The notes beneath the pieces were generated by a model. The model did not search any database and was not told the DNA's origin. It saw only the letters and a program-made list of their open reading frames with translations. A program made the position numbers and the translations under genes. DNA of 64,000 nucleotides, from the NCBI GenBank assembly GCA_020845755.1, contig JADLFE010000004.1:1-64000 (forward strand), in the 5' to 3' direction. This DNA is from Phycisphaerales bacterium. Lineage in GTDB: Bacteria; Planctomycetota; Phycisphaerae; Phycisphaerales; UBA1924. Of this stretch, positions 8,212 through 17,132 are shown piece by piece. Positions within the stretch are counted from its first letter, which is position 1; the number at the start of each line of letters is the position of its first letter.

Positions 8212-9012
8212 CTACCCGGCCCGCTTGGACCCCACAACCGCCAGCGACGGCCCCATACCGAGTTTCTTCGCTCGTGCCACGCACACCGGCACCGACACCA
8301 GATACCCCGCCGCCAGTACGGCCATCGTGAGCAACGGGTCACGCGTCGCCGCCACCGCGATGATCCCCACCAGCACCATCAGCGGCACCACGAACCTGCG
8401 GCTGATCTTCCGTCCCTTGAACGAATAGTGAGGAATCCGGCTGATCATCAGCACCGCGACAAGCAGCGTGTGGCCCGCAACGATCCACACCGGGATATCG
8501 AACTGCGGGAACCACGCGTTGAGTTTGCGTGAAGTGTCAAGCAGCAACGGCATGAGCACGATGCCGGCGGCGGCAGGCGTGGGCATGCCCATGAAGTAGC
8601 CCTGTCCCCACGGCACCTGCTTGCCCTTCTTGGCCATCGCGGTAAACCTCGCCAGACGCAACGCGGCGCACAGCGTAAAGAGCCCGACGATGATCAGCCC
8701 GCCGGCGTCGAACACACCGAGTTTCCAGTGATAGATCATGAACGCAGGCGCGATCCCGAAACTCACGAAATCAGCAAGCGAATCGAGCGTGGCGCCGAAC
8801 GGGCTTGAGACGCGCAGCAGCCGGGCCGCCCGCCCATCGAGGGCGTCCAGAATCGCCGCCGCGCACACGGCGCCGAGCGCGCGGGCCCAGTCGTCCTTCA
8901 TCGCAAAGTGCAACGACGCCACCCCGCAACACAACGCCGCGGTCGTGATGAGGTTCGGAACGAGTCGGCGGAGCGATACGTGCTTCGGAGCCTTTCCGCT
9001 GTCATCGACCAA
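8212..9012 (-). CDS. pssA: CDP-diacylglycerol-serine O-phosphatidyltransferase
   Basis: This 266-residue membrane enzyme makes phosphatidylserine from CDP-diacylglycerol and L-serine. The CDP-alcohol phosphatidyltransferase motif is intact: DALDGRAAR followed by GATLDSLAD (D-G-x2-A-R-x8-G-x3-D-x3-D) at about residues 56-82. About eight hydrophobic helices follow the pattern of the short PssA type. The frame starts at TTG 9010-9012, inside the end of psd, so the two genes overlap by 11 bases; no ATG occurs before the catalytic region. The pair psd-pssA makes phosphatidylethanolamine. It converges on the terminator of the upstream dehydrogenase gene. Confidence 0.93.
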   Translation of the reverse strand: MVDDSGKAPKHVSLRRLVPNLITTAALCCGVASLHFAMKDDWARALGAVCAAAILDALDGRAARLLRVSSPFGATLDSLADFVSFGIAPAFMIYHWKLGVFDAGGLIIVGLFTLCAALRLARFTAMAKKGKQVPWGQGYFMGMPTPAAAGIVLMPLLLDTSRKLNAWFPQFDIPVWIVAGHTLLVAVLMISRIPHYSFKGRKISRRFVVPLMVLVGIIAVAATRDPLLTMAVLAAGYLVSVPVCVARAKKLGMGPSLAVVGSKRAG

Positions 9013-9718
9013 CGGACACCCCCTTGCCCTTGACCTCGACGCTCTCTCGCCCAGAACGTGTTGGGATCATGGCGAGCACCGTTTCGCCGGCGATCGTCTT
9101 CTGTCCGAGCGCAACCTTCACCTCGGCGTCGGGCGGCAGATAGACGTCCACGCGTGACCCGAAGCGGATCAGCCCGAACCGCTCGCCCTGCTTCACATCC
9201 TGGCCATCGCGCAGTCTGCACACGATCCGCCGCGCGACCAACCCCGCGATCTGGACAAATCCGATCACATCGCCCGCGTCGCTGCGTATCGCGACCGCCA
9301 TGCGCTCGTTATGGATGCTCGCCTTATCGAGCGAGGCATTGAAGAACTTCCCCTTGGTGTACGCCAGGCCGATGATTTTGCCGTTGACCGGCACACGGTT
9401 CACGTGGACGTTGAAGACATTCATGAAGACGCACACCCGGGTGCGCATCCCCTCGGACAAGCCGAGTTCCTTGGGAAGTTCCGCCCGACCGATCGCGCAC
9501 ACCACGCCGTCCGCCGGCGAGATCACACCCCCCGCCAGCGTCGGCGTCGTGCGCTCCGGATCGCGGAAGAACCACAGGCACCACAGCGTCAGAACGATCC
9601 CCACGCCCACGATCGCGTAGCCCGGATCTCCCACAAACCGCACCGCTAGCCAGCCAACGAGCGCCGTCGCCAGCGCGAAGATCAACACGAACGGCCAGCC
9701 CTCTTTGGCGATTTTCAT
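9002..9718 (-). CDS. psd: Phosphatidylserine decarboxylase proenzyme, short type
   Basis: A 238-residue proenzyme that decarboxylates phosphatidylserine to phosphatidylethanolamine. ATG 9716-9718 is followed by MKIAKEGWPF and two membrane helices (about residues 10-60). Core motifs are PADGVVCAIG, the FMNVFNVHVNRVPVNG block and RFGSRVDVYLP; the Gly-Ser bond in FGS is the expected self-cleavage site that makes the pyruvoyl group, as in the short FGS-type enzymes rather than the LGST type of E. coli. GGGGGAACTCCTCAG-type sequence precedes the start, with GAGGAG-like bases read on the plus strand only, so a Shine-Dalgarno is not clear. Overlaps pssA. Confidence 0.93.
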   Translation of the reverse strand: MKIAKEGWPFVLIFALATALVGWLAVRFVGDPGYAIVGVGIVLTLWCLWFFRDPERTTPTLAGGVISPADGVVCAIGRAELPKELGLSEGMRTRVCVFMNVFNVHVNRVPVNGKIIGLAYTKGKFFNASLDKASIHNERMAVAIRSDAGDVIGFVQIAGLVARRIVCRLRDGQDVKQGERFGLIRFGSRVDVYLPPDAEVKVALGQKTIAGETVLAMIPTRSGRESVEVKGKGVSVGR

Positions 9719-9788
9719 CTGAGGAGTTCCCCCTGTCGGAATCTGAACTCTAGCGTAGCACGAAACACGGATCGGAACCGCGATCCGG

Positions 9789-9827
9789 TTGACACCGCGT
9801 CGGGCATGCCCTATCAAACACGTGTTT
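9789..9827 (+). promoter_or_regulatory. Promoter with overlapping palindromic operator for the first TetR gene
   Basis: TTGACA (9789-9794) and TATCAA (9812-9817) are separated by 17 bases. A perfect 12-bp palindrome AAACACGTGTTT (9816-9827) begins inside the -10, and TTTCAA/TTTGAA half-sites (9825-9830, 9838-9843) follow. The position fits autorepression by the TetR protein encoded just downstream. Confidence 0.75.
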
Positions 9828-9853
9828 CAATCGCCTGTTTGAAGAGGCATGAC

Positions 9854-10582
9854 GTGAACCGCACCGCCACACCTCGCCCCACGACTCGATCCGCCATCCG
9901 CCCCGGCGTGCGGATCGACGCCAAGTCCTCGGGCAAGCCCGACGAGGCGAGCGACCACGGCACACGCGATCGCCTGCTCGACGCCGCCGGCGAGGTCTTC
10001 GCCGATCGCGGGTATGAGCAGGCAACAATCCGTGAGATCTGCCGCCGAGCCGAAGCGAACATCGCCGCCGTGAGTTACCACTTTGGCGACAAGCGAACGC
10101 TCTACATCGAGGTCATCGCGTACGCCCACCGCTGCGCCGACGAATACGACCCTTCGCAGGAGGCGGTGAGTGATGCAACGCCGCCAGCCGATCGGCTCCG
10201 CCACTTCATCCTGACGTTCATGCAGAGGATCGGGCTCAAGGGACGCCCCGCGTGGCACGCCCGCCTCATGGCCCGCGAGATGGCGTCGCCCGGTGCGGCC
10301 CTCGACCACGTCGTGCGGTCCGGTGTGCGCCCCAAGTTCGAAGCGCTACAGATCATCCTTCGTCGCCTCAACCCCAGGCTCGGCGAGCGACAGGTCGAAC
10401 TCTGCGCCTGCAGCATCGTCGGGCAGTGCCTGATCTATTACCACGCTCGCCCCGTGCTTTCACGCCTCTTCCCGAATCTGAGGCTCGATGCCCGCGAGAT
10501 CGGCCAGATCGCCGACCACATCACCCGCTTCTCGCTCGACGCCGTCGCCCTCGCACATCTCCGCGGAGACGATCGCCCATGA
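9854..10582 (+). CDS. TetR family regulator, CerR/DUF1956-like, first of two in the efflux operon
   Basis: A 242-residue repressor. GTG 9854 is chosen because GAAGAGGC lies 5 bases upstream and because the longer frame from ATG 9806 would start inside the promoter. After a basic, disordered 35-residue leader comes the TetR helix-turn-helix (GTRDRLLDAAGEVFADRGYE, then IREICRRAEANIAAVSYHFG). The C-terminal ligand domain has the LKGRPAWHARLMAREMASP region seen in CerR-type (DUF1956) regulators. The last codon overlaps the permease start by 4 bases. It probably represses its own operon through the palindrome at 9816-9827. The inducer is unknown. Confidence 0.9.
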   Translation: MNRTATPRPTTRSAIRPGVRIDAKSSGKPDEASDHGTRDRLLDAAGEVFADRGYEQATIREICRRAEANIAAVSYHFGDKRTLYIEVIAYAHRCADEYDPSQEAVSDATPPADRLRHFILTFMQRIGLKGRPAWHARLMAREMASPGAALDHVVRSGVRPKFEALQIILRRLNPRLGERQVELCACSIVGQCLIYYHARPVLSRLFPNLRLDAREIGQIADHITRFSLDAVALAHLRGDDRP

Positions 10583-11739
10583 TGTCCGTCGCTCTCAAAA
10601 TGCTCTTCGGCGATCGCGCCAAATACTTCGGCATCGTCATGGGCGTCACGCTTGCCTCCATGGTCATCACCCAACAGGGCGCGATCTTCATCGGCATCAT
10701 GACCCGCACCTTCGGCACCGTCACCGACATGGGCCAGGGCGACATCTGGGTCATGGACCCCAAGGTCCAGCAGATCGAAGACATCAAGCCCATGCAGGAC
10801 ACCGAACTCTTCCGCGTCCGTGGCATCCAGGGCGTCGGCTGGGCCCTCCCGCTCTACAAAGGGCTCATCCGCGCCCGCCTCGACAACGGCCAGTTCCAGA
10901 ACTGCAACATCCTCGGGCTCGACGACGCCACGCTCACCGGCGGCCCGCCGGGCATGGTCGAAGGAGCCCTCGCCGATCTCAGACGCGCCGACGCCATCAT
11001 CGTCGATGATGTGAGCGCCAACTCGCGTCTCGCCAAGCCGTCCCCAGACCCCAAGGGAAAACCGATCCCGCTCAAGGTCGGCGACACCCTCGAACTCAAC
11101 GACCACCGCGCGGTTGTCGTCGGCATCGGCCGATCGACGCGAACTTTCCAGTCGCTCCCGGTGATCTACACGACATACGGACGTGCCACCACATTCGTCC
11201 CCAAGGAACGCAAACTGCTCTCGTTCGTCCTCGTCAAAGCCGCACAAGGTGTTGACGTCGAGAGTCTTCGCCGCCGTATCGAAATCACGACCGGACTGGC
11301 CGCCCTCACCAACCAGCAGTTCAAAGATAAAACCGTCGATTACTTCATCAAGAACACGGGCATCCCCATCAACTTCGGCATCGCCGTCGCACTGGGTTTC
11401 CTGATCGGCACCGTCATCACCGGCTTCATGTTCTACAACTTCACGCTCGATAACCTGCGCTACTTCGGCACGCTCAAAGCCATGGGCGCCTCCGATTCAA
11501 CCTTGCTCTTCATGGTCATCCTCCAATCGCTGGTGGTGGGCGCGATCGGCTGCGGGCTTGGCATCGGCATCGCCACGTTCTTCGGCGTCTCCATGTCCAA
11601 CTCAACACTCGCGTACAAGATCCCGTGGCAACTCCTCGCCGTCGCCTCGCTGGCCGTCGCAATCATCTGCGTGCTCTCCGCCGTGCTCAGCATCCGCAAG
11701 GTCATCTCCCTGGAGCCGGCCGTCGTCTTCAAGCAGTAG
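10579..11739 (+). CDS. ABC exporter permease, DevC/MacB (FtsX) type, first paralogue
   Basis: This 386-residue inner-membrane permease starts at ATG 10579, overlapping the TetR stop. It has one N-terminal helix (about residues 16-40), a periplasmic domain of some 220 residues and three C-terminal helices (about 265-385), the FtsX/DevC layout. Strings such as YFGIVMGVT, LGLDDATLTGGPPGM and FTLDNLRYFGTLKAMGAS recur closely in the second permease at 12488, so the two are paralogues. Together with the ATPase at 13661 and the fusion and outer-membrane proteins it would form a tripartite exporter. DevC-like permeases export glycolipids or lipids in cyanobacteria; the substrate here is unknown. Confidence 0.88.
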   Translation: MMSVALKMLFGDRAKYFGIVMGVTLASMVITQQGAIFIGIMTRTFGTVTDMGQGDIWVMDPKVQQIEDIKPMQDTELFRVRGIQGVGWALPLYKGLIRARLDNGQFQNCNILGLDDATLTGGPPGMVEGALADLRRADAIIVDDVSANSRLAKPSPDPKGKPIPLKVGDTLELNDHRAVVVGIGRSTRTFQSLPVIYTTYGRATTFVPKERKLLSFVLVKAAQGVDVESLRRRIEITTGLAALTNQQFKDKTVDYFIKNTGIPINFGIAVALGFLIGTVITGFMFYNFTLDNLRYFGTLKAMGASDSTLLFMVILQSLVVGAIGCGLGIGIATFFGVSMSNSTLAYKIPWQLLAVASLAVAIICVLSAVLSIRKVISLEPAVVFKQ

Positions 11740-11755
11740 CCGCGGACCCCGGCCC

Positions 11756-11790
11756 TTGACCAGGTCACTTTACGGTGTATAGTCAGTAAA
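11756..11790 (+). promoter_or_regulatory. Internal promoter with palindromic operator for the second TetR gene
   Basis: TTGACC (11756-11761) and TATAGT (11778-11783) are 16 bases apart. The imperfect palindrome TTTAC-N12-GTAAA (11769-11790) spans the -10. This is a typical TetR operator arrangement and differs in sequence from the palindrome before the first TetR gene. Confidence 0.7.
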
Positions 11791-11807
11791 CAGTGTAAGA
11801 CATTCCC

Positions 11808-12491
11808 ATGCCCACCACCCCCCGACGAGCCCAGGAACGACTCGCGACCCGCGCCAGGATCATGGACGCGGCCCGGGTCCTCTTCCTCCGCGACGGGTTC
11901 GAGAATGTCTCGCTCCGCAAGATCGCCGCGGCGATCGGCTACACCGCCCCGGCCCTGTACAGCCACTTCCCCGACAAGCGGGCCCTTATCCTCCAACTCT
12001 GTTGCGAAGATTTCGCCCTGCTCCGCCGTACGCTGGACACCGCCAAACGCGTCGAAGACTGCGTGGAACGCCTCCGCACCATGGGGCGAGCCTATGTCCG
12101 CTTCGCGCTCGATCACCCCCACCACTACCGCTTCATGTTCATGACCCCATGGGCCGCCACCGAGGCCCCGACCGATCTCCCGCCCGAGCACGGTGATCCC
12201 GACCACGACGCCTACGCGTTCCTCCGCCGCGCCGTCGGCGCGTGCATCGAGCAGGGACGCTTCAAGCCGCATTACTCCGACATCGATGCCGTCACACAGG
12301 TCTGCTGGGGCGCGTCGCACGGCGTCGCCTCGCTCCACATCGCCCTCAAGGAGGATCCCTGGGTGCGCTGGCGCTCGCCCAAGCACACGGCCTACTCACT
12401 CATCGACGCGACGATCGACGGGCTGTGCGCCACCGGCGAATCCGCGCCACTCCGACCCTCGAAAGCACGGCGAGCCCGGGAAACCTCATGA
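11808..12491 (+). CDS. TetR family regulator, second of two in the efflux operon
   Basis: A 227-residue repressor with the helix-turn-helix in residues about 12-60 (TRARIMDAARVLFLRDGFEN, then SLRKIAAAIGYTAPALYSHF). The C-terminal part, with YVRFALDHPHHYRFMF and TQVCWGASHGVASLHI, matches the WHG-type TetR ligand domain. It is not a close copy of the first TetR. It has its own promoter and palindrome, and its stop codon overlaps the second permease start (ATGA at 12488-12491). It probably represses the second half of the operon. Confidence 0.9.
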   Translation: MPTTPRRAQERLATRARIMDAARVLFLRDGFENVSLRKIAAAIGYTAPALYSHFPDKRALILQLCCEDFALLRRTLDTAKRVEDCVERLRTMGRAYVRFALDHPHHYRFMFMTPWAATEAPTDLPPEHGDPDHDAYAFLRRAVGACIEQGRFKPHYSDIDAVTQVCWGASHGVASLHIALKEDPWVRWRSPKHTAYSLIDATIDGLCATGESAPLRPSKARRARETS

Positions 12492-13636
12492 ATCTGCTGG
12501 CGATCAAAATGCTCATGGGCGATCGCCTGAAGTACTTCGGGCTGATCATCGGCATGACCTTCGCCGCCATGATGATCGCGCAGCAGGCCTCGATCTACTC
12601 CGGCCTCAAATCCCAGACCGGCACGTTCATCCGCCAACTCTCCAACGTCGACCTCTTCGTGATGGACGATCAAGTCCGCTTCAGCGAGGACTACAAGCCC
12701 ATCCCCGATACCGCCCTCCAGCAGATCCGCGGAATCGACGGCGTGGCCTGGGCCGTCCCCATCTACAAGAACTGGCTCCGCGCTCGCCTCGAAGACGGCA
12801 CACGCCTCACCGTCATCGTCATCGGACTCGACGACGCCACGCTCACCGGCGGCCCGGCGGAGATGGTCGAGGGCTCGCTCGCCGATCTTCGACGCGATCC
12901 CGGCATCCTCATCGACGTCCGCGATGCCGGCACCAAACTCAAACTCGAACGGACCGCAGGCGCACCGATCAAGGTCGGCGATCGCCTCTCGATCAACGAC
13001 ACCGACGCCGTCATCGTCGGGAGTTACAGGGGCGATCCCTCGTTTTTCTGGGAGCCCACGATCTACACGACCTACTCGCGCGCCCTTCGCTTCGCGCCAC
13101 GCGAACGCCACCTTATGTCGTTCGTCCTCGTGAAACTGAAGCCCGGCACCGACCAGAAGCAGGTGCAGGATCTGATCGCCCACGCGACCATGTACCGCGC
13201 CTTGACAGGCACGGAGTTTGAGGCCGCCACCTCGGGCTACATACTGAAGCAGACCGGCATCCTCGTCAACTTCGGGCTCGCCGTCATCCTCGGACTCATC
13301 GTCGGCGCCCTCGTTACCGGACAGACCTTCTTCAACTTCACCCTCGACAACCTCCGCTACTTCGCCACGCTTCGCGCCATGGGTGTCTCGTCGTTCCGCC
13401 TCATCGCCATGGTCGGCTCCCAGGTCTTCACCGTCACCTCCATCAGTTTCGGCCTCGGAGTTGGGCTCGCCGCGGCCTTCGGCGTCGTCATCACCAAGAC
13501 CGATCTCGCGTTCCTCATGCCATGGCAGGTCCTCGCTCTCACCGGCGTGTCCATGTTCGGCGTCGCATCGCTCGCCGCCCTCCTCAGCCTGTATAAGGTC
13601 CTCCGACTCGAACCCGGGATGGTGTTCAAGGCCTGA
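12488..13636 (+). CDS. ABC exporter permease, DevC/MacB (FtsX) type, second paralogue
   Basis: 382 residues, same layout as the permease at 10579: N-terminal helix, periplasmic domain, three C-terminal helices. Shared strings include IKMLMGDRLKYFGLIIGMTF at the N-terminus, IGLDDATLTGGPAEMVEG in the periplasmic domain and FTLDNLRYFATLRAMGVSSF before the last helices. One ATPase gene follows both permeases, so the working exporter may be a permease heterodimer or two alternative homodimers. The gene is 24 bases upstream of the ATPase. Confidence 0.88.
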   Translation: MNLLAIKMLMGDRLKYFGLIIGMTFAAMMIAQQASIYSGLKSQTGTFIRQLSNVDLFVMDDQVRFSEDYKPIPDTALQQIRGIDGVAWAVPIYKNWLRARLEDGTRLTVIVIGLDDATLTGGPAEMVEGSLADLRRDPGILIDVRDAGTKLKLERTAGAPIKVGDRLSINDTDAVIVGSYRGDPSFFWEPTIYTTYSRALRFAPRERHLMSFVLVKLKPGTDQKQVQDLIAHATMYRALTGTEFEAATSGYILKQTGILVNFGLAVILGLIVGALVTGQTFFNFTLDNLRYFATLRAMGVSSFRLIAMVGSQVFTVTSISFGLGVGLAAAFGVVITKTDLAFLMPWQVLALTGVSMFGVASLAALLSLYKVLRLEPGMVFKA

Positions 13637-13660
13637 TCGCCCACTCCCTGGAATCCCTGA

Positions 13661-14452
13661 ATGTCCAACACACACTCCAATCACCCACCATCCAACGGAG
13701 CACCCCACGCCAACGGGATTACACCCGCCGCCACGCCCGCGGTCGTCTGTCGTGGTGTGACCAAGACCTACGGCAAAGGCTCGTCCGCCGTCTTCGCGCT
13801 CCGTGGTGTCGATCTCAGCGTCGCGCCGGGCGAACTCCTCATGCTCGTCGGCCCCTCGGGATGCGGGAAAACCACCCTCATCTCCATCGTCGCCGGTGTG
13901 CTCGACCACGACGAGGGCGACTGCGTTGTCTATGGCCAGAATCTCAAGTCGATGTCCAACGCCGAGCGCACCGAGTTCCGCGGCAAGACGGTCGGCTTTG
14001 TCTTCCAGTCATTCAATCTCATCCCCACGCTGACAGTCGCGGAGAACATCGCAGTCCCGCTGCTCATCGCGGGCACATCACGCTCCGAGGCGATCGCTCG
14101 CTCTCGCGATATTCTCGGACGCGTTGGACTTGGCGATCGCTGGAACAGCCGCCCAGCGCAACTCTCCGGCGGACAGCAGCAGCGCGTCGCCATCGCGCGC
14201 TCGCTCATCCATCACCCGCGACTTATCGTCTGCGACGAACCCACAAGCGCCCTCGATCATAAAACCGGGCACGACGTCATGCAGCTCATGCGTGAGGTCG
14301 CGCTCTCGTCCGGCCAGTCACTCATCGTCGTCACCCACGACGCGCGAATCTTCGAATTCGCCGATCGGATCGCGCGCATGGACGACGGCAAGATCGAATC
14401 CATCGATACGCCCGGCCGCGCTCTGTCGGCCTCGCACGGAGCAGTCCCATGA
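13661..14452 (+). CDS. ABC exporter ATP-binding protein, MacB/LolD/DevA type
   Basis: A 263-residue ATPase that would drive the two neighbouring permeases. All motifs are present: Walker A GPSGCGKTT (about residue 64), Q-loop FVFQSFN, signature LSGGQQQR, Walker B LIVCDEPTSALD and the H-loop VTHDARI. About 25 N-terminal residues are low-complexity (His/Asn/Pro-rich) and precede the domain. The stop overlaps the start of the membrane-fusion gene by 4 bases. Confidence 0.93.
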   Translation: MSNTHSNHPPSNGAPHANGITPAATPAVVCRGVTKTYGKGSSAVFALRGVDLSVAPGELLMLVGPSGCGKTTLISIVAGVLDHDEGDCVVYGQNLKSMSNAERTEFRGKTVGFVFQSFNLIPTLTVAENIAVPLLIAGTSRSEAIARSRDILGRVGLGDRWNSRPAQLSGGQQQRVAIARSLIHHPRLIVCDEPTSALDHKTGHDVMQLMREVALSSGQSLIVVTHDARIFEFADRIARMDDGKIESIDTPGRALSASHGAVP

Positions 14453-15549
14453 TCCGCACCTACCTCGTCCCACTCCTCGCCCTCGCCGGCCTGGTCTTCG
14501 CCGTCGTCAAGGTCGTGCAGGCCGCCAAGCCGCCTATCCCCGCGCCCCCCGTCGTAGAGCCGGCCCGCGCCCCGTACGACGCCTTCGTCGCCGGCTCTGG
14601 GCTCATCGAGCCATCCACCCGCAACATCGCGCTCTCGACACCCGTCGGCGGCGTGGTCACGTCGGCGCCGGTCGTTCCCGGGCAGGATGTTCACAAGGGT
14701 GACGTGCTATTCACGCTCGAGACCCGCGAACTCGAGGCGGAACTTGCCGTCAAGCAGGCCGCGCTCAACGTCACGCAGCGTCAGCTCGCCGCGCTCAAGG
14801 CCCAGCCCCGCCCCGAAGAGATCCCGCCCGCCGAGGCTCGCCTCGTCGCCGCGCAAGCCGCGCTGGCAGATCAGCAGGCGCAACTCTCGATGTGGGAGAA
14901 TGTGCAGGACAAACGCGCGATCAGCAGCGAGGAACTGAGCCGTAAGCGCTTTGCCGTCGACGCCGCCAAGGCCCGCGTTGCCGAGGTCGACAGCCAGTTG
15001 AAGTTGCTCCGTTCAGGCGCGTGGTCGGTCGAGGTTGCGGTGCTCGATGGGCAGGTCCAGAATGCCCAGGCCGCGGTCGACAGTGTGAGGGTCGAGATCG
15101 AACGACGCATCGTCCGCGCCCCGATCGACTCGCAGGTCCTGCAGGTCAATACACGCGTGGGCGAGTACGCCCAGCCCGGCCCGCTCGCCTCCCCGCTCAT
15201 GATTCTCGGCTCTGTTCATCCGCTCCACGTTCGCGTGGACATCGACGAGTATGACGCCTGGCGATTGACGCCCGGCTCGCCCGCGACCGCGTTCCTCCGC
15301 GGCAACAACGCGATCAAGACCGAACTCAAGTTCGTTCGATTCGAGCCCTATGTCATCCCCAAGCGCTCCCTCACCGGCGAGAGCACCGAGCGCGTCGATA
15401 CCCGCGTGCTCCAGGCAATCTACTCCTTTGAGAAAGGCGATCTGCCGGTCTTCGTCGGCCAGCAGATGGACGTTTACATCAAATCCGCGCCACTTCAGAA
15501 CGTACAGCCGGCCCCAGCCGCCAACCCCGAACCCGGAGCCGCCAAGTGA
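14449..15549 (+). CDS. HlyD/RND-type periplasmic adaptor (membrane-fusion protein)
   Basis: The 366-residue adaptor links the inner-membrane permease to the outer-membrane factor. It has an N-terminal membrane anchor (about residues 5-22), a lipoyl/barrel-sandwich half (STPVGGVVTSAPVVPGQDVHKGDVLF), an alpha-helical hairpin (about residues 90-205, with QAALNVTQRQLAALKAQ and RVAEVDSQLKLL), the second lipoyl half (RIVRAPIDSQVLQVNTRVGE) and a beta-barrel (HVRVDIDEYDAWRL). It resembles DevB/HlyD proteins of heterocyst-type exporters. The Pro/Ala-rich C-terminal tail is short. It overlaps both neighbours by 4 bases. Confidence 0.9.
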   Translation: MIRTYLVPLLALAGLVFAVVKVVQAAKPPIPAPPVVEPARAPYDAFVAGSGLIEPSTRNIALSTPVGGVVTSAPVVPGQDVHKGDVLFTLETRELEAELAVKQAALNVTQRQLAALKAQPRPEEIPPAEARLVAAQAALADQQAQLSMWENVQDKRAISSEELSRKRFAVDAAKARVAEVDSQLKLLRSGAWSVEVAVLDGQVQNAQAAVDSVRVEIERRIVRAPIDSQVLQVNTRVGEYAQPGPLASPLMILGSVHPLHVRVDIDEYDAWRLTPGSPATAFLRGNNAIKTELKFVRFEPYVIPKRSLTGESTERVDTRVLQAIYSFEKGDLPVFVGQQMDVYIKSAPLQNVQPAPAANPEPGAAK

Positions 15550-17093
15550 GTCACCCTTCGTTCTCCGTGCGAATCATGCCCCGCTCATTCCGAACGATCC
15601 GCACTGCTCCGGCGGCCTTGGTCGTGGCTCTCGCCGGCGCCCTCGTGACACTCCCCGGGTGCAAGGTCACAGGCGACTACACACCTCCGCAAACCACGTC
15701 GCCCGAATCGTTCAACAAACTCGCGGTTGATTCGCCCGTAACCTCGGCGCTCAAGAACTCGTCCGCGACGCTCGATTCATGGTGGAAGACGTTCAACGAC
15801 CCGATGCTGGATTCGCTGATCGAGCGTGCCGCCGCGAGCAATCTCGACGTCAGACTCGCCGAATCACGCATCCGCGAGGCCCGCGCACAGCGCCGCTTCG
15901 TCAAGGCCGATGAACTCCCACGTCTCGACGCCGCCGGCGCCTACACCCGCCGCCGCAACAGCGAGAACACGGTCGGGAGCTTCGGCTCAGACGAGTCGTA
16001 CGACCTCTTCCAGGCCGGCTTCGACGCCTCGTGGGAACTCGATCTCTTCGGGCGGGTCTCCCGCTCCGTCGAGGCGGCCGACGCCGAACTCGCCGCGTCG
16101 GTCGAGGCTCGCAACGCCGTGCTCGTGTCACTTCTGGCCGAACTGGCCCTGAACTACATCGACTACCGCGCGACACAGATCAATCTCGACATCGCCCAGC
16201 GGGCCGTCGTCGCACAGGAAAGCACGCTCTCGCTCACGGAATCTCGCTTCGCCGCGGGACTCATCGGCGAACTCGACGTGGCCCGCGCGAAGGCGCAACT
16301 CGAAACCCGCCGCTCGCAGGTCCCGCCAATCAAGGTCTCGATGGCCCAGTCCGCGCACCGCCTCGCGACGCTCCTGGGTAAGCCCGCCGGCTCCCTCGAC
16401 GGGGAACTCATGCCGCCCGCCCCGCTCCCGGTGATCGGACCGGAGATCGCGGTGGGCGTTCCGGCCGATATGCTCCGCCGACGACCCGATGTCCGCCGCG
16501 CCGAACGCCAACTCGCCGCTGCCACCGCTCGCGTCGGAGTCGCCACCGCGGACCTCTACCCGCGCATCGCGCTCAACGGCACGCTCGGCGTGCAATCATC
16601 TCAATTCGCAGATCTCTTCGACATCAACAGCCGCTACTGGTCCATCGGCCCATCGGTCACATGGCAGGTCTTCGACGCCGGGCGCGTCCGCGCCAACATC
16701 TCCGTGCAGGACGCCCGCGTCGAGCAGTCGCTCACGCAGTATGAGCAGATCGTGCTCGCGTCGTACGAGGAATCCGAGAATGCCATGGTCGGCTTCCTGC
16801 GCGAGCAGGCCCGCCGCGCCGCGCTCGCCGCGTCGGTCGACGCCAATCGGCGCGCCCTCTCGCTCGCCGAGCAGTTGTACTCGTCCGGCCTGGCCGATTT
16901 TCTCAACGTGCTCGACGCCCAGCGTTCGCTCTTCGTCGCCGAAGAGGCGCTTACACTCAGCGAGCAGGCGGTGGTTTCGAACCTGATCTCGATTTACAAA
17001 TCGCTCGGCGGCGGATGGGAATCCCTGCCACGGACCGACCCGCCACCGGCGCAGCCCGCGGCCAGCCAGCCCACCGGCGGCGAAGCGCCGTGA
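15546..17093 (+). CDS. TolC/NodT family outer-membrane efflux lipoprotein
   Basis: A 515-residue outer-membrane factor that completes the tripartite exporter. GTG 15546 overlaps the adaptor stop (GTGA); an in-frame ATG at 15576 is an alternative start. The signal ends in a lipobox (TLPGC), as in NodT-type proteins. Two OEP repeats follow, with landmarks SWELDLFGRVSRSVEAADAE, NYIDYRATQ, DMLRRRPDVRRAERQLAAAT and DAGRVRANISVQDA. It ends in a Pro/Ala-rich tail. It is the last gene of the operon; the OprB porin converges 40 bases downstream. Confidence 0.92.
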   Translation: MSHPSFSVRIMPRSFRTIRTAPAALVVALAGALVTLPGCKVTGDYTPPQTTSPESFNKLAVDSPVTSALKNSSATLDSWWKTFNDPMLDSLIERAAASNLDVRLAESRIREARAQRRFVKADELPRLDAAGAYTRRRNSENTVGSFGSDESYDLFQAGFDASWELDLFGRVSRSVEAADAELAASVEARNAVLVSLLAELALNYIDYRATQINLDIAQRAVVAQESTLSLTESRFAAGLIGELDVARAKAQLETRRSQVPPIKVSMAQSAHRLATLLGKPAGSLDGELMPPAPLPVIGPEIAVGVPADMLRRRPDVRRAERQLAAATARVGVATADLYPRIALNGTLGVQSSQFADLFDINSRYWSIGPSVTWQVFDAGRVRANISVQDARVEQSLTQYEQIVLASYEESENAMVGFLREQARRAALAASVDANRRALSLAEQLYSSGLADFLNVLDAQRSLFVAEEALTLSEQAVVSNLISIYKSLGGGWESLPRTDPPPAQPAASQPTGGEAP

Positions 17094-17132
17094 GCGCCTT
17101 TCAGGTCCAACGCCGCGTGGCTCCGTGATTTC

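Noticed and set aside
9806..9853. ATG 9806 as the start of the first TetR protein.
   Set aside because: It would lie between the -35 and -10 of a good promoter; GTG 9854 with a ribosome binding site fits better.
12392..13909. A 505-codon minus-strand frame across the second permease.
   Set aside because: Its Glu/Asp/Gly/His-rich product is an antisense shadow of a permease with clear homology to its paralogue.
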